From: Flavobacteriales bacterium
Lineage (GTDB): Bacteria > Bacteroidota > Bacteroidia > Flavobacteriales > UA16
DNA length: 5,081 nucleotides
Assembly (NCBI GenBank): GCA_028141885.1
Contig: JAOIQU010000052.1
Span: 1-5,081 of the forward strand
Reading direction: 5' to 3'
A program made the translations under genes and the position numbers. Positions 5,081-5,081 of the stretch are shown here, piece by piece. The number at the start of each line of letters is the position of its first letter. Positions within the stretch are counted from its first letter, which is position 1. The notes beneath the pieces were generated by a model that did not search any database, was not told where the DNA came from, and saw only the letters and a list, made by a program, of their open reading frames with translations.

Positions 5081-5081
5081 A

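Noticed and set aside
4763..5081. Possible CRISPR array from regularly repeated DNA
   Set aside because: The 69-bp units are directly adjacent with no unique spacers, are in frame and encode a protein repeat, and changes among them are mostly silent.
1..5081. Archaeal (marine group II) or eukaryotic origin, suggested by Asp/Cys-rich calcium-type repeats
   Set aside because: Thrombospondin type 3-like repeats occur in those groups too, but the combination of [26 protein letters not shown] and DSYGDGWNG modules fits Flavobacteriales secreted proteins better. There are no introns. This remains a judgement from memory.
1..5081. Promoters, ribosome binding sites, terminators or RNA genes
   Set aside because: The window is continuous coding sequence. 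No intergenic gap exists in which such sites could be supported.

Overview
The window lies entirely inside one very long protein-coding gene on the minus strand. I translated the reverse frame whose codons run from position 5080 down to position 2. It holds 1,693 consecutive sense codons, with no stop and no frameshift. Neither the true start (beyond position 5081) nor the stop (below position 1) is in view. The sequence is a coding interior: I see no intergenic gap, RNA gene, promoter, terminator, CRISPR array or insertion sequence. Long open stretches in other frames, including several on the plus strand, are shadows of this gene.

The organism is most likely a marine or aquatic Bacteroidota, probably of the Flavobacteriales (Cryomorphaceae or Crocinitomicaceae-like lineages). 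The evidence is the vocabulary of the protein: CGVCGG...CDCDGN repeats, [14 protein letters not shown]...DDGSC repeats, [14 protein letters not shown] calcium-type repeats, [16 protein letters not shown] beta-sandwich domains and DSYGDGWNG domains. I know these from very large secreted proteins of that group, many of which end in a type IX secretion (T9SS) sorting domain. That assignment is from memory, not from a search. Base composition is about half G+C.

The layout follows the protein, N- to C-terminal (high to low coordinate). 5080-4763 is a Cys/Gly/Asp-rich tandem array with a 69-bp unit. 4744-4064 holds two related beta-rich domains (N1, N2). 4057-3791 holds ACNYD-type repeats flanking a calcium-type linker. 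3781-2672 holds three divergent copies of a beta-sandwich domain resembling carbohydrate-binding E-set folds. 2656-791 holds a large internal duplication. Each half is an ACNYD repeat that appears split by a DSYGDGWNG domain, then a DQY.DGMCC domain, then another ACNYD repeat. A calcium-type linker separates the halves. 790-410 holds alternating DADGDGVCD linkers and ACNYD repeats. 379-2 is the start of a distinct, Cys-free C-terminal domain cut by the window edge.

The product is best described as a giant, Cys-rich, Asp-rich, mosaic extracellular protein, plausibly a surface adhesin or matrix protein. No catalytic motif is visible, so no enzymatic activity is claimed. The most notable points are the near-identical 69-bp repeats running off the window edge, the duplicated domain block, and the apparent nesting of one domain type inside the ACNYD repeat.
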